The notes below the pieces were generated by a model. The model was not told the origin of the DNA. It worked only from the letters and a program-made list of their open reading frames with translations, and did not search any database. Shown piece by piece: positions 1 to 4,388 of a stretch of 5,281 nt of DNA (the stretch's first letter is position 1; each line of letters opens with the position of its first letter). This stretch comes from Spirochaetaceae bacterium (GTDB lineage Bacteria; Spirochaetota; Spirochaetia; Treponematales; Breznakiellaceae): assembly GCA_031279895.1 (NCBI GenBank), contig JAITHR010000217.1, positions 1 to 5,281 on the forward strand, in the 5' to 3' direction. Made by a program: the position numbers and the translations under genes.

Positions 1-1
1 T

Positions 2-328
2 ATTATTCATTTTTCCGGCGCGGGCGGGCGGGACTCGCGCGGAAACGCCTATATTTTCGGCAAGGACGTATTGACCGCGCTCCGCGATATATTTGAAAGG
101 TTTTATTTTGACAAAGTAAACTTCAGTGTTGTTGTGGGCAACCCTGTTGAAAAGACCTATGACAGACTGGCGCGGCGGCTTGGGGGCAGAATTGTGGGGA
201 CAAAAAAACAGGATGTCCGGCTTCTGGACGGGCAACGGTACGACCTGAAAGAATACGAGATACTGGCGGCGGATTACCGGCGGCGGGAGAAAATAAATGA
301 CAAGGAGAATAGCAATGGTATGTTGTGA
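2..328 (+). CDS. GNAT-like N-acetyltransferase, C-terminal part (phage type); 5' end outside window
   Basis: The frame is open from the first bases of the window to a TGA at 326-328, so only the last ~108 residues are visible and the true start lies upstream. An internal TTG at 71 is the only start-like codon near the left end and is unlikely to be the real one. The visible part contains NAYIFGKDVL, then VVVGNPVEKTYDRL, GGRIVGTKK and DGQRYDLKEYEI. A G-N-P-x-E-K-x-Y-D-R-L helix followed by G-G-R-I-V-G and a final strand with YDLKEYEI is what I associate with the C-terminal half of small GNAT acetyltransferases common in phage genomes. The acceptor substrate cannot be told. The 3' end overlaps the next gene by 14 bp, implying one transcript. 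Family is inferred from recalled motif similarity only. Confidence 0.6.
   Translation: MIHFSGAGGRDSRGNAYIFGKDVLTALRDIFERFYFDKVNFSVVVGNPVEKTYDRLARRLGGRIVGTKKQDVRLLDGQRYDLKEYEILAADYRRREKINDKENSNGML
302..307 (+). promoter_or_regulatory. Shine-Dalgarno site deciding the tad2 start
   Basis: AAGGAG lies 7 nt before the ATG at 315, inside the 3' end of the upstream acetyltransferase gene. It favours 315 over the in-frame ATG at 297 and shows that translation of tad2 is initiated independently within overlapping genes. Confidence 0.6.
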
Positions 329-602
329 GAATGGGCATTGCGAAATACCCAATAACGACTTGGGGTTTGAGAAAGCGCTTGCGTTTCTTAAGGCCGGACG
401 TAAAGTCGCCATGTCGGGCTGGAACGGCAAAGATATGTGGTTGGGGTACTGTAAGGGTAGCCCGGACGCGGATGTTCCGTGTTTGCCTTATGTGTATATC
501 GAATATCCGATAGGCCACCCGGTATACCCGAAAGGGTGTTATGTCCCGTGGCTGGCAAGTCAGACTGATATACTGTCGGATGACTGGTTCATTGTTGATT
601 GA
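315..602 (+). CDS. tad2: Tad2-like (DUF2829) anti-Thoeris signal-sequestering protein
   Basis: Encodes 95 residues. The N-terminal block FEKALAFLKAGRKVAMSGWNG (residues 18-38) and the C-terminal block VPWLASQTDILSDDWFIV (77-94) are the two hallmark segments of DUF2829, and the length is normal. Family knowledge: phage Tad2 proteins are small oligomers that bind and sequester the glycocyclic ADP-ribose signal made by TIR proteins of the Thoeris system; some homologues also bind cyclic dinucleotides. The ligand of this copy is unknown. I chose the ATG at 315 because AAGGAG at 302-307 sits 7 nt upstream; an in-frame ATG at 297 would add six residues but has no clear site. Oddities are a Cys-rich N-terminus (MVCCENGHC) and a Pro/Tyr-rich middle (residues 56-76). 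It overlaps the preceding gene by 14 bp, and its stop overlaps the TTG start of the downstream membrane gene. Confidence 0.85.
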   Translation: MVCCENGHCEIPNNDLGFEKALAFLKAGRKVAMSGWNGKDMWLGYCKGSPDADVPCLPYVYIEYPIGHPVYPKGCYVPWLASQTDILSDDWFIVD

Positions 603-951
603 CCGCTATACTCTGGCGCTTGGTTGCATTCTTAGTATTGCTGTACTTGGTGGTTTTGGCGGCTGCGCTTCTGTCCGTCCCACCGTTGACGTATGGGCAG
701 ACGCAGCCCTTGTCGCCGAACAGCGGGCAATCATCGACGAACAGCGCCGCACACTTGACGACCTGGAACGAGCTGTCGGGGAGGTTCAAAGAGACCTTAG
801 AGATGCACGAACAAACCTTGATACTGCTGTCGGAGAAACTAAGGACCTCCGAGAGCTCTTTGACGCAATCGATGCTTTTGTTAGAGAAATTATCGAGGCA
901 GAACGGCGACTTGAGGAACTACAACGACCAGATAGCAACCAGGATGTATGA
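580..951 (+). CDS. Small coiled-coil lipoprotein, candidate outer-membrane spanin, nested out of frame with the next gene
   Basis: From the ATG at 580 the product has 123 residues. A hydrophobic stretch (about residues 12-26) ends in GGFGGC, giving a lipobox-like site with Cys29 as the likely lipidated residue. The mature part is almost all charged helix (AEQRAIIDEQRRTLDDLERAVGEVQRDL onward) with heptad-like spacing, fitting a periplasmic coiled coil. The start is uncertain: an in-frame ATG at 541 has AAAGGG just upstream but makes the n-region too long, and TTG codons at 592 and 595 are also possible. Nearly the whole gene lies within the next gene in another frame, as Rz1 lies in Rz. Rz1-type o-spanins are lipoproteins that bridge to an inner-membrane partner and disrupt the outer membrane at lysis. 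Function is inferred from architecture; the lipobox has Phe at -3, which is not ideal. Confidence 0.6.
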   Translation: MTGSLLIDRYTLALGCILSIAVLGGFGGCASVRPTVDVWADAALVAEQRAIIDEQRRTLDDLERAVGEVQRDLRDARTNLDTAVGETKDLRELFDAIDAFVREIIEAERRLEELQRPDSNQDV

Positions 952-1093
952 GCGGGATCTGGACTTAGTTGATGCGTATGACAAGATAAACCGGCTGGAA
1001 AAGGCCGCCCTGAAACTGACCGTTGCGGCGGTCAGTCTTGCCGGCGCCCTGGCTGTGATGGTCATGCTGGCCATCCGCCGGCTTATGTTCTGA
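599..1093 (+). CDS. Coiled-coil membrane protein with hydrophobic N- and C-termini, candidate inner-membrane spanin
   Basis: Encodes 164 residues. The TTG start at 599 overlaps the tad2 stop (TTGA), suggesting translational coupling; no strong ribosome binding site is visible. Residues about 4-30 form a signal peptide or membrane segment, residues 34-53 a Ser/Thr/Gln/Pro-rich linker, and residues about 55-138 a continuous coiled-coil-like region (KETLEMHEQTLILLSEKL and LDLVDAYDKINRLEKAALKL). Residues about 139-159 form a second membrane segment followed by Arg160-Arg161, consistent with a short cytoplasmic tail. Coding character continues smoothly past 951, where the nested lipoprotein stops, so this frame is real at least there. 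In phage, i-spanins carry an N-terminal anchor; here a C-terminal anchor is also present, resembling single-protein u-spanins without their lipobox. A holin is less likely because of the long soluble helix. Confidence 0.7.
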   Translation: MTAILWRLVAFLVLLYLVVLAAALLSVPPLTYGQTQPLSPNSGQSSTNSAAHLTTWNELSGRFKETLEMHEQTLILLSEKLRTSESSLTQSMLLLEKLSRQNGDLRNYNDQIATRMYERDLDLVDAYDKINRLEKAALKLTVAAVSLAGALAVMVMLAIRRLMF

Positions 1094-1097
1094 AACC

Positions 1098-1118
1098 ATC
1101 TATAAATTATTTGTAGAT
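1098..1118. repeat. 21-bp AT-rich imperfect palindrome after the phage genes
   Basis: Starts 5 bp after the stop of the coiled-coil membrane gene. The arms ATCTATAAAT and ATTTGTAGAT pair over ten positions with a single G-T wobble around one central base. It lacks the GC-rich stem and T-run of a standard terminator. It could be a weak transcript end, a protein binding site or part of an attachment site. Confidence 0.35.
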
Positions 1119-1297
1119 ACATTTATCAAAAAATACATTAACTAATTATATTATAAATACTTGTATTATTTTGTTTTATAACGTTCCGATAGTTGATAAA
1201 TAAAATAAAAACTGCTTAATAACCCGTCTAAATAACCATTTCATTGAATTATATGCACTTAAAAATATGTCTCAAAAAAGAATTGTCCGTATATTGA

Positions 1298-1317
1298 CCT
1301 TTATTATCCTTTATTAT
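1298..1317. repeat. Tandem duplication of CCTTTATTAT
   Basis: Two perfect adjacent copies of a 10-bp unit, immediately upstream of the strong ribosome binding site at 1322-1329. The period is close to one helical turn. Each copy contains TATTAT, but no correctly spaced -35 element accompanies them. Confidence 0.5.
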
Positions 1318-1321
1318 TTTT

Positions 1322-1329
1322 GGAGGTGA
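1322..1329 (+). promoter_or_regulatory. Strong Shine-Dalgarno sequence GGAGGTGA
   Basis: A near-perfect complement to the 16S rRNA 3' end, 10 nt before the ATG at 1340. Such a site in otherwise gene-poor AT-rich DNA is the main reason to consider the following ORF translated. The overlapping GTG at 1326 opens only a five-codon frame. Confidence 0.5.
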
Positions 1330-1339
1330 CTCACAAAGT

Positions 1340-1627
1340 ATGATACGCTTTAGACGAAACCGTAATACGGAACGTTCCAAACCTTCCGGTTTAATGCGCT
1401 GCCCCGGTTTAAGAAAAGTTGGAAAGAACACTTTTTCCCTTTTTCCCTTTTTCCCTAAGCTTCTAGCAAAGCGGCCTGTAAGCGGTCTTTGCGTACTTAC
1501 AGCCGCTTCGCAGGACGCTTATGGAACCGCCGGAGGCGGGCCGGAGACGGCGGAGGCGGGCGGGTTGCAGGAGGCGGCGCCTATGGGATATACTGGGGCA
1601 ATTAAAGTAGCGAGGCAAACATTATGA
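1340..1627 (+). CDS. Doubtful 95-residue ORF, possible leader or coupling gene for the Rrf2 regulator
   Basis: Two things favour translation. A very good ribosome binding site, GGAGGTGA (1322-1329), stands 10 nt before the ATG, and the TGA stop overlaps the ATG of the Rrf2 gene (ATGA), the classic layout of coupled genes. Against it, the product is not recognisable. It begins with a basic segment (MIRFRRNRNTERSKPSGLMR), and its later codons run through tandem TTTTTCCC units, a hairpin region and GC-rich direct repeats, giving low-complexity Gly/Ala text. A possible promoter for the Rrf2 gene also lies inside it. It may be a small leader peptide, a remnant gene or chance. No function can be proposed. 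Confidence 0.3.
   Translation: MIRFRRNRNTERSKPSGLMRCPGLRKVGKNTFSLFPFFPKLLAKRPVSGLCVLTAASQDAYGTAGGGPETAEAGGLQEAAPMGYTGAIKVARQTL
1432..1455. repeat. Tandem repeat TTTTTCCC x3 (GGGAAAAA on the minus strand)
   Basis: Three perfect adjacent 8-bp units. The minus-strand unit GGGAAAAA is very similar to purine-rich words that make up the 3' end of the Rrf2 gene (2041-2126) and a loop of the minus-strand permease gene (about 4788-4826). Confidence 0.8.
1466..1508 (+). promoter_or_regulatory. Overlapping, mutually exclusive hairpins upstream of the Rrf2 gene
   Basis: Arm AAGCGGCCTGTAAG (1469-1482) pairs with CTTACAGCCGCTT (1496-1508): 13 bp with one bulged C and a 13-nt loop. A competing hairpin pairs GCAAAG (1466-1471) with CTTTGC (1487-1492). 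The two share bases and cannot coexist. No T-run follows, so neither is a simple terminator. They could be a leader RNA switch or an interspersed palindromic repeat. No known riboswitch is recognised. Confidence 0.4.
1531..1561. repeat. GC-rich direct repeat CGGAGGCGGGC x2
   Basis: Two perfect 11-bp copies at 1531-1541 and 1551-1561, 20 bp apart start to start, separated by CGGAGACGG, itself a near copy of the repeat. Similar GGCGG-rich text occurs at 4210-4226 and about 4400-4426. Confidence 0.5.
1565..1594 (+). promoter_or_regulatory. Possible sigma-70-type promoter for the Rrf2 operon
   Basis: TTGCAG (1565-1570) and TATACT (1589-1594) are separated by 18 bp. Each departs from consensus at one to three positions. 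Transcription would begin near 1601, leaving a leader of ~23 nt before the ATG at 1624. Rrf2 regulators often bind their own promoters, so autoregulation here is plausible but no operator is demonstrated. Confidence 0.35.
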
Positions 1628-2136
1628 GATTTACCACTCGAGGCCGCTACGCCCTTAGAGCGACCCTTGCGTTGGCGGCTTTGGGCAAAGACGGATTCCC
1701 AGTACCCATACATACCTTGTCCGAACACGAGCGGATTTCTTCGGTGTTTCTGGAACAGATATTTTGCAAACTCCGCAAGGCGGGCATTGTCTCGTCGGTG
1801 CGCGGACCGGGCGGCGGGTTCTTCTTTACGCGGCCCCTTGATACGCTGACGGTCAAAGCGATTCTGGACGCCGCCGGAGAGGACACGGAGAAGGTCTGCT
1901 GCGATAAAAACCTTACGACCTGCGACCGTATAGGAGCCTGCCTGAGCCATCGGGTATGGGAAGAGGTAATCGCGCTGGTTAATACCTTTTTTACGAATGT
2001 TACGGTAGCATCCCTTTTATCAATGGAGGATGCTCCGAAGGAACAGGAGAAGAGAGAAAAAAAGAGGGGGAAGCGGGAGAAAAGGGAAAAGGTAGAAAAG
2101 AAAATGGGGAAAACGGGAAAAAATGGGACTTCATAA
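1624..2136 (+). CDS. Rrf2 family transcriptional regulator, IscR-like iron-sulfur sensor with a basic C-terminal tail
   Basis: Encodes 170 residues. The start MRFTTRGRYALRATLALA and the wing segment SVRGPGGGFFFTRP (residues 58-71) are typical of the Rrf2 winged-helix DNA-binding domain, which here spans about residues 1-80. Cys93, Cys100, Cys106 and His109 form C-x6-C-x5-C-x2-H; E. coli IscR binds its [2Fe-2S] cluster through Cys92, Cys98, Cys104 and His107, so a cluster is likely. An additional Cys92 sits beside Cys93. Family members sense Fe-S status, NO, redox or cysteine supply; which applies here is unknown. The Rrf2 fold should end near residue 137. Residues 138-170 are an unusual Lys/Arg/Glu/Gly tail encoded by a purine tract. 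GCGAGG at 1610-1615 may act as ribosome binding site. The 3' end overlaps the next gene by 14 bp, indicating co-transcription. Confidence 0.92.
   Translation: MRFTTRGRYALRATLALAALGKDGFPVPIHTLSEHERISSVFLEQIFCKLRKAGIVSSVRGPGGGFFFTRPLDTLTVKAILDAAGEDTEKVCCDKNLTTCDRIGACLSHRVWEEVIALVNTFFTNVTVASLLSMEDAPKEQEKREKKRGKREKREKVEKKMGKTGKNGTS
2041..2126. repeat. Purine-rich GGGAAAA-type low-complexity tract forming the Rrf2 gene 3' end
   Basis: About 86 bp almost free of pyrimidines on the + strand, with recurring GGGAAAA, GGGGAAAA and GGGAGAAAA words. It encodes the basic tail of the regulator and also supplies the ribosome binding region and start of the next gene. It looks like a later addition to a normal-length Rrf2 gene. 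Confidence 0.65.
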
Positions 2137-3580
2137 ACACGATACTATCCCTGATAAGGCCGCCTATCAAAAGGTGGTTGAAGCGTTCAAAGAAAAGCGG
2201 AGCGGCGCGACCATAGCGGACATCGTGTCCCGCACCGCCCTGCCCCTTTCGCAGGTTCGGGAACTTATCTCCCGTGTTGCGGACGAGTACGCGGCGCGGC
2301 TTAGGGTTACGCGGTCGGGCGAGATCTGCTATTCGTTCCCGCGGGGCTTTCAGAGCCGGTATCGCGGGTTCGGCGCACAGGCGCGCCGGCTCGGTGAAAA
2401 ACTTATGCAGGGGATAAAAATTGTTGCCGCAACCCTGTTCAAGGTCTGGATTATGGTGATGCTGGTGGGCTATTTCGTCCTTTTCATGCTCATCGCGCTG
2501 GCGGCGCTCCTTATTTCCCTTTCAGCGAGCGCTTCCCGCCAGAATTCCGGGGAACGAGATGAGGGACACCGGGGGATGTTCTTTACCGCCGGTATTTTTG
2601 ACCTTATTATACGGGTCTGGTTCTACTGCGAGCTGACCAAAACCCTTGACCCCGCAAGGCGCGGGACGCGGCGGCCTCCGGCGGAAGAAAAGCCCCGGCG
2701 CCCCCTGTACAAAGGGATATTTTCCTTTGTGTTCGGGGACAAAGACCCCGACGGGGACTGGCCGGCGCGGGAAAAACAGGCGGTTATCGCGTACCTCCAG
2801 AGCCGTAACGGGGTTATCTCCCTGCCGGAACTTATGATACTGACCGGACGGACGGCGCGGGAGGCCGAGGACCTTGCGGTTTCCTATTGCGCGCAATTCG
2901 GCGGCCTGCCGGAGGCAACAAGCGACGGGACCGTGGTATACCGCTTTGACCAGATACTCATGCAGGCGGAAAGACAGCGCGAACCCCGTGCGGCGCCGCT
3001 GAAACGGCCTGTTGCCTTTTCAGTCAACCCGCTTAAAATGAATGTCTGGTTCGGTATTCTGAACGGGGCTAATCTGGCCTTCGGATCCTATTTCCTCTAC
3101 AGCGCCCGGTCCGCGGACCCCTCTTTCCTCTATCTGGTTGCAGACGCGCTGGCTTCTCTCGCGGTTTCAGATACCCGCGTACTCCTTGCCGCGGGGCTTG
3201 GGGCGGTTCCTCTGGTCTTTTCCCTGATTTTCTGGCTTATTCCCGCGGTGCGGTACGGTATCCTCAAAAAGCGCAACGCGGCGGTCGCGCTGGAGAACGC
3301 GAGAAAGCGCGGGTACGCCCGAATCTGGGAATCTCCGTTAGCCGTGCTGCCGGAAGACCTTGAAATAATTGAAGCGGGAAAGCCCGCGCCGCCTGTGGGG
3401 GAGCGTCTTATAAAGGAGATGGGTTCCTACGCGATGCCGGAGGTAACGGTGGATACGCGGGGAAAGACGGTGTACGTCTTCAAAGAGCTTGCGCGGGAAA
3501 AGGAAGCGGTGCGCGTATACCGCCTGGGCATAAACCCGCGGGATTCCGAATTGGGGGAAACCGTTTTTGAAACCGACTAG
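2123..3580 (+). CDS. Uncharacterised multi-domain membrane protein with three winged-helix-like modules
   Basis: Encodes 485 residues; no named function is known to me. Module 1 (about residues 11-73) has helices followed by GEICYSFP; module 2 (about 214-275) follows YKGIFSFVFGDKDPD (196-210) and ends in GTVVYRF; the C-terminal part ends in GKTVYVF (447-453). All share a G-x-x-x-Y-x-F hairpin resembling the wing of winged-helix domains. Hydrophobic segments lie at about 99-134 (long enough for one or two passes), 151-168 (weaker), 306-326 and 351-378. From memory, an FSFxFGDGDPN motif next to such modules occurs in uncharacterised membrane proteins of cyanobacteria, chloroplasts and some spirochaetes. 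The ATG at 2123 lies in the purine tract and overlaps the Rrf2 gene by 14 bp, so translation is probably coupled. iorB follows after 68 bp. A membrane sensor or assembly role is only a guess. Confidence 0.85.
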   Translation: MGLHKHDTIPDKAAYQKVVEAFKEKRSGATIADIVSRTALPLSQVRELISRVADEYAARLRVTRSGEICYSFPRGFQSRYRGFGAQARRLGEKLMQGIKIVAATLFKVWIMVMLVGYFVLFMLIALAALLISLSASASRQNSGERDEGHRGMFFTAGIFDLIIRVWFYCELTKTLDPARRGTRRPPAEEKPRRPLYKGIFSFVFGDKDPDGDWPAREKQAVIAYLQSRNGVISLPELMILTGRTAREAEDLAVSYCAQFGGLPEATSDGTVVYRFDQILMQAERQREPRAAPLKRPVAFSVNPLKMNVWFGILNGANLAFGSYFLYSARSADPSFLYLVADALASLAVSDTRVLLAAGLGAVPLVFSLIFWLIPAVRYGILKKRNAAVALENARKRGYARIWESPLAVLPEDLEIIEAGKPAPPVGERLIKEMGSYAMPEVTVDTRGKTVYVFKELAREKEAVRVYRLGINPRDSELGETVFETD

Positions 3581-3648
3581 GCCGCCTGCCTTGAGCGGGG
3601 GCCGGTATAAAGAAATAAAAAACCGGAGATTATGGAGAAACGGAGAAC

Positions 3649-4242
3649 ATGAAAACAGACATTATCCTTGCCGGCGTGGGCGGGCAAGGGGTACTTTCCA
3701 TCGCGGCGATTATCGCACGCGGGGCGGTCAAGGCGGGCTTGCGGACGCGGCAGTCGGAAGTACACGGCATGGCGCAGCGGGGCGGCGCGGTGCTGGCGCA
3801 CCTGCGGGTCGCGGACAGCCCGATACACTCGGATCTGACGCCGCAGGGCGCCGCGGACCTTATTATTGCCATGGAACCGCTCGAAAGCCTCCGGTATCTC
3901 CGCTGGCTTTCCCCGCACGGCGCGGTCGTAACCGCCGCGGAACCGTTCCGCAACATCGACCCCTACCCTGACCTGCATCTCATCATTAAAACCATCGAAA
4001 GCCTCCCCAGCAGCCGCATCATTCACGCCGAGGCTCTGGCAAAAGCCGCGGGGTTTCCGAAGGCGGTAAACATGGTCATGGTGGGCGCCGCGTTTCCTTT
4101 CCTCCCTATCCCGCGGGAACAGCTGGAAGCGGCCATTGACGACTCCTTTTCCACGAAAGATCCGGCAGTGGCCGCGGCAAACCGGAAAGCCTTTGCCTTA
4201 GCCGTCTCCGCCGCCGGCGGCGGAGGCACAAAAGCTTCCTGA
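3649..4242 (+). CDS. iorB: Indolepyruvate:ferredoxin oxidoreductase, beta subunit
   Basis: Encodes 197 residues, full length for the family. Recognisable blocks are DIILAGVGGQGVLSIAAIIA at the N-terminus (residues 4-23), SEVHGMAQRGGAVLAHLRV (about 36-54) and SPIHSDLTPQGAADLIIAMEP. These define the gamma-type domain of 2-oxoacid:ferredoxin oxidoreductases in its IorB form. With IorA, which carries thiamine diphosphate and Fe-S clusters, IorB converts aryl pyruvates such as indolepyruvate to aryl-acetyl-CoA, CO2 and reduced ferredoxin in the cytoplasm of anaerobes. IorA is not next to it here: the upstream gene is the unrelated membrane protein and the downstream gene is convergent. GGAG at 3634-3637 or 3642-3645 can serve as ribosome binding site. 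Close spacing suggests membership of the Rrf2-led operon. The last residues are a Gly/Ala stretch encoded by GC-rich repeat-like DNA. Confidence 0.92.
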   Translation: MKTDIILAGVGGQGVLSIAAIIARGAVKAGLRTRQSEVHGMAQRGGAVLAHLRVADSPIHSDLTPQGAADLIIAMEPLESLRYLRWLSPHGAVVTAAEPFRNIDPYPDLHLIIKTIESLPSSRIIHAEALAKAAGFPKAVNMVMVGAAFPFLPIPREQLEAAIDDSFSTKDPAVAAANRKAFALAVSAAGGGGTKAS

Positions 4243-4305
4243 TACCGCGACAAAGCGGGCGTTGACTGCTTAGAGGCGCGGCGCGGGAAGCTTATGATGT
4301 GGGGT

Positions 4306-4327
4306 GTGGGGAGGCTGGCCTCCCCAC
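4306..4327 (+). terminator. Perfect GC-rich hairpin between convergent genes
   Basis: GTGGGGAGG (4306-4314) and CCTCCCCAC (4319-4327) form a perfect 9-bp stem around a 4-nt loop, 63 bp after the iorB stop and 61 bp before the 3' end of the convergent permease gene. The following GTCTTTCCT has only a weak T-tract, so efficiency on the + strand is uncertain. No T-run follows on the minus strand. Confidence 0.55.
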
Positions 4328-4388
4328 GTCTTTCCTGATAGGAGACTCTAAGCGGACGTCGACAGCTTAGGGCCGCTGTGCGAGAAGC

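Larger units (their letters stand above)
1094..1339. other. AT-rich intergenic stretch, possible prophage/chromosome boundary
   Basis: About 245 bp, visibly much richer in A/T than either flank. I see no convincing gene on either strand. It contains a near-palindrome just after the phage gene (1098-1118), the word AACGTTCC at 1180-1187 that recurs at 1371-1378 within the palindrome GGAACGTTCC (1369-1378), and a tandem duplication of CCTTTATTAT (1298-1317). The change in base composition coincides with the end of the phage genes. No integrase, tRNA or attachment core could be recognised, so the boundary is inference. Confidence 0.45.

Noticed and set aside
123..518. Minus-strand ORF of 131 codons opposite the acetyltransferase and tad2
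   Set aside because: It lies fully opposite two recognised, overlapping genes; the product has no recognisable domain and reads as antisense composition.
1294..1317. TTGACC and TATTAT as a promoter before the strong ribosome binding site
   Set aside because: The spacing is only 12 bp, too short for a standard sigma-70 promoter; no better pairing was found.
1249..1431. Minus-strand 60-codon ORF in the AT-rich junction
   Set aside because: No ribosome binding site or recognisable feature, and it runs from the AT-rich region across the start of another ORF; probably chance.
1466..1525. tRNA or attachment-site tRNA fragment
   Set aside because: The hairpins do not form a cloverleaf and there is no T-loop GTTCRA motif or CCA-like end in place.
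1432..1561. CRISPR array
   Set aside because: The repeats are short tandem or GC-rich words without regular spacers of 25-40 bp.
1519..1950. Minus-strand 143-codon ORF
   Set aside because: Antisense to the Rrf2 gene, which has clear family motifs; no motif in the product.
2522..2896. Minus-strand 124-codon ORF
   Set aside because: Lies within the 485-residue membrane protein gene in GC-rich DNA, where long antisense frames are expected; composition is Arg/Pro/Gly-rich.
3602..3625. CCGGT / ACCGG inverted repeat before iorB as a regulatory hairpin
   Set aside because: Only a 5-bp stem around a loop of about 15 nt; too weak to support.
3567..4026. Long alternative frames on both strands over iorB
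   Set aside because: GC-rich codon bias makes open shadow frames; iorB itself has unmistakable conserved blocks.
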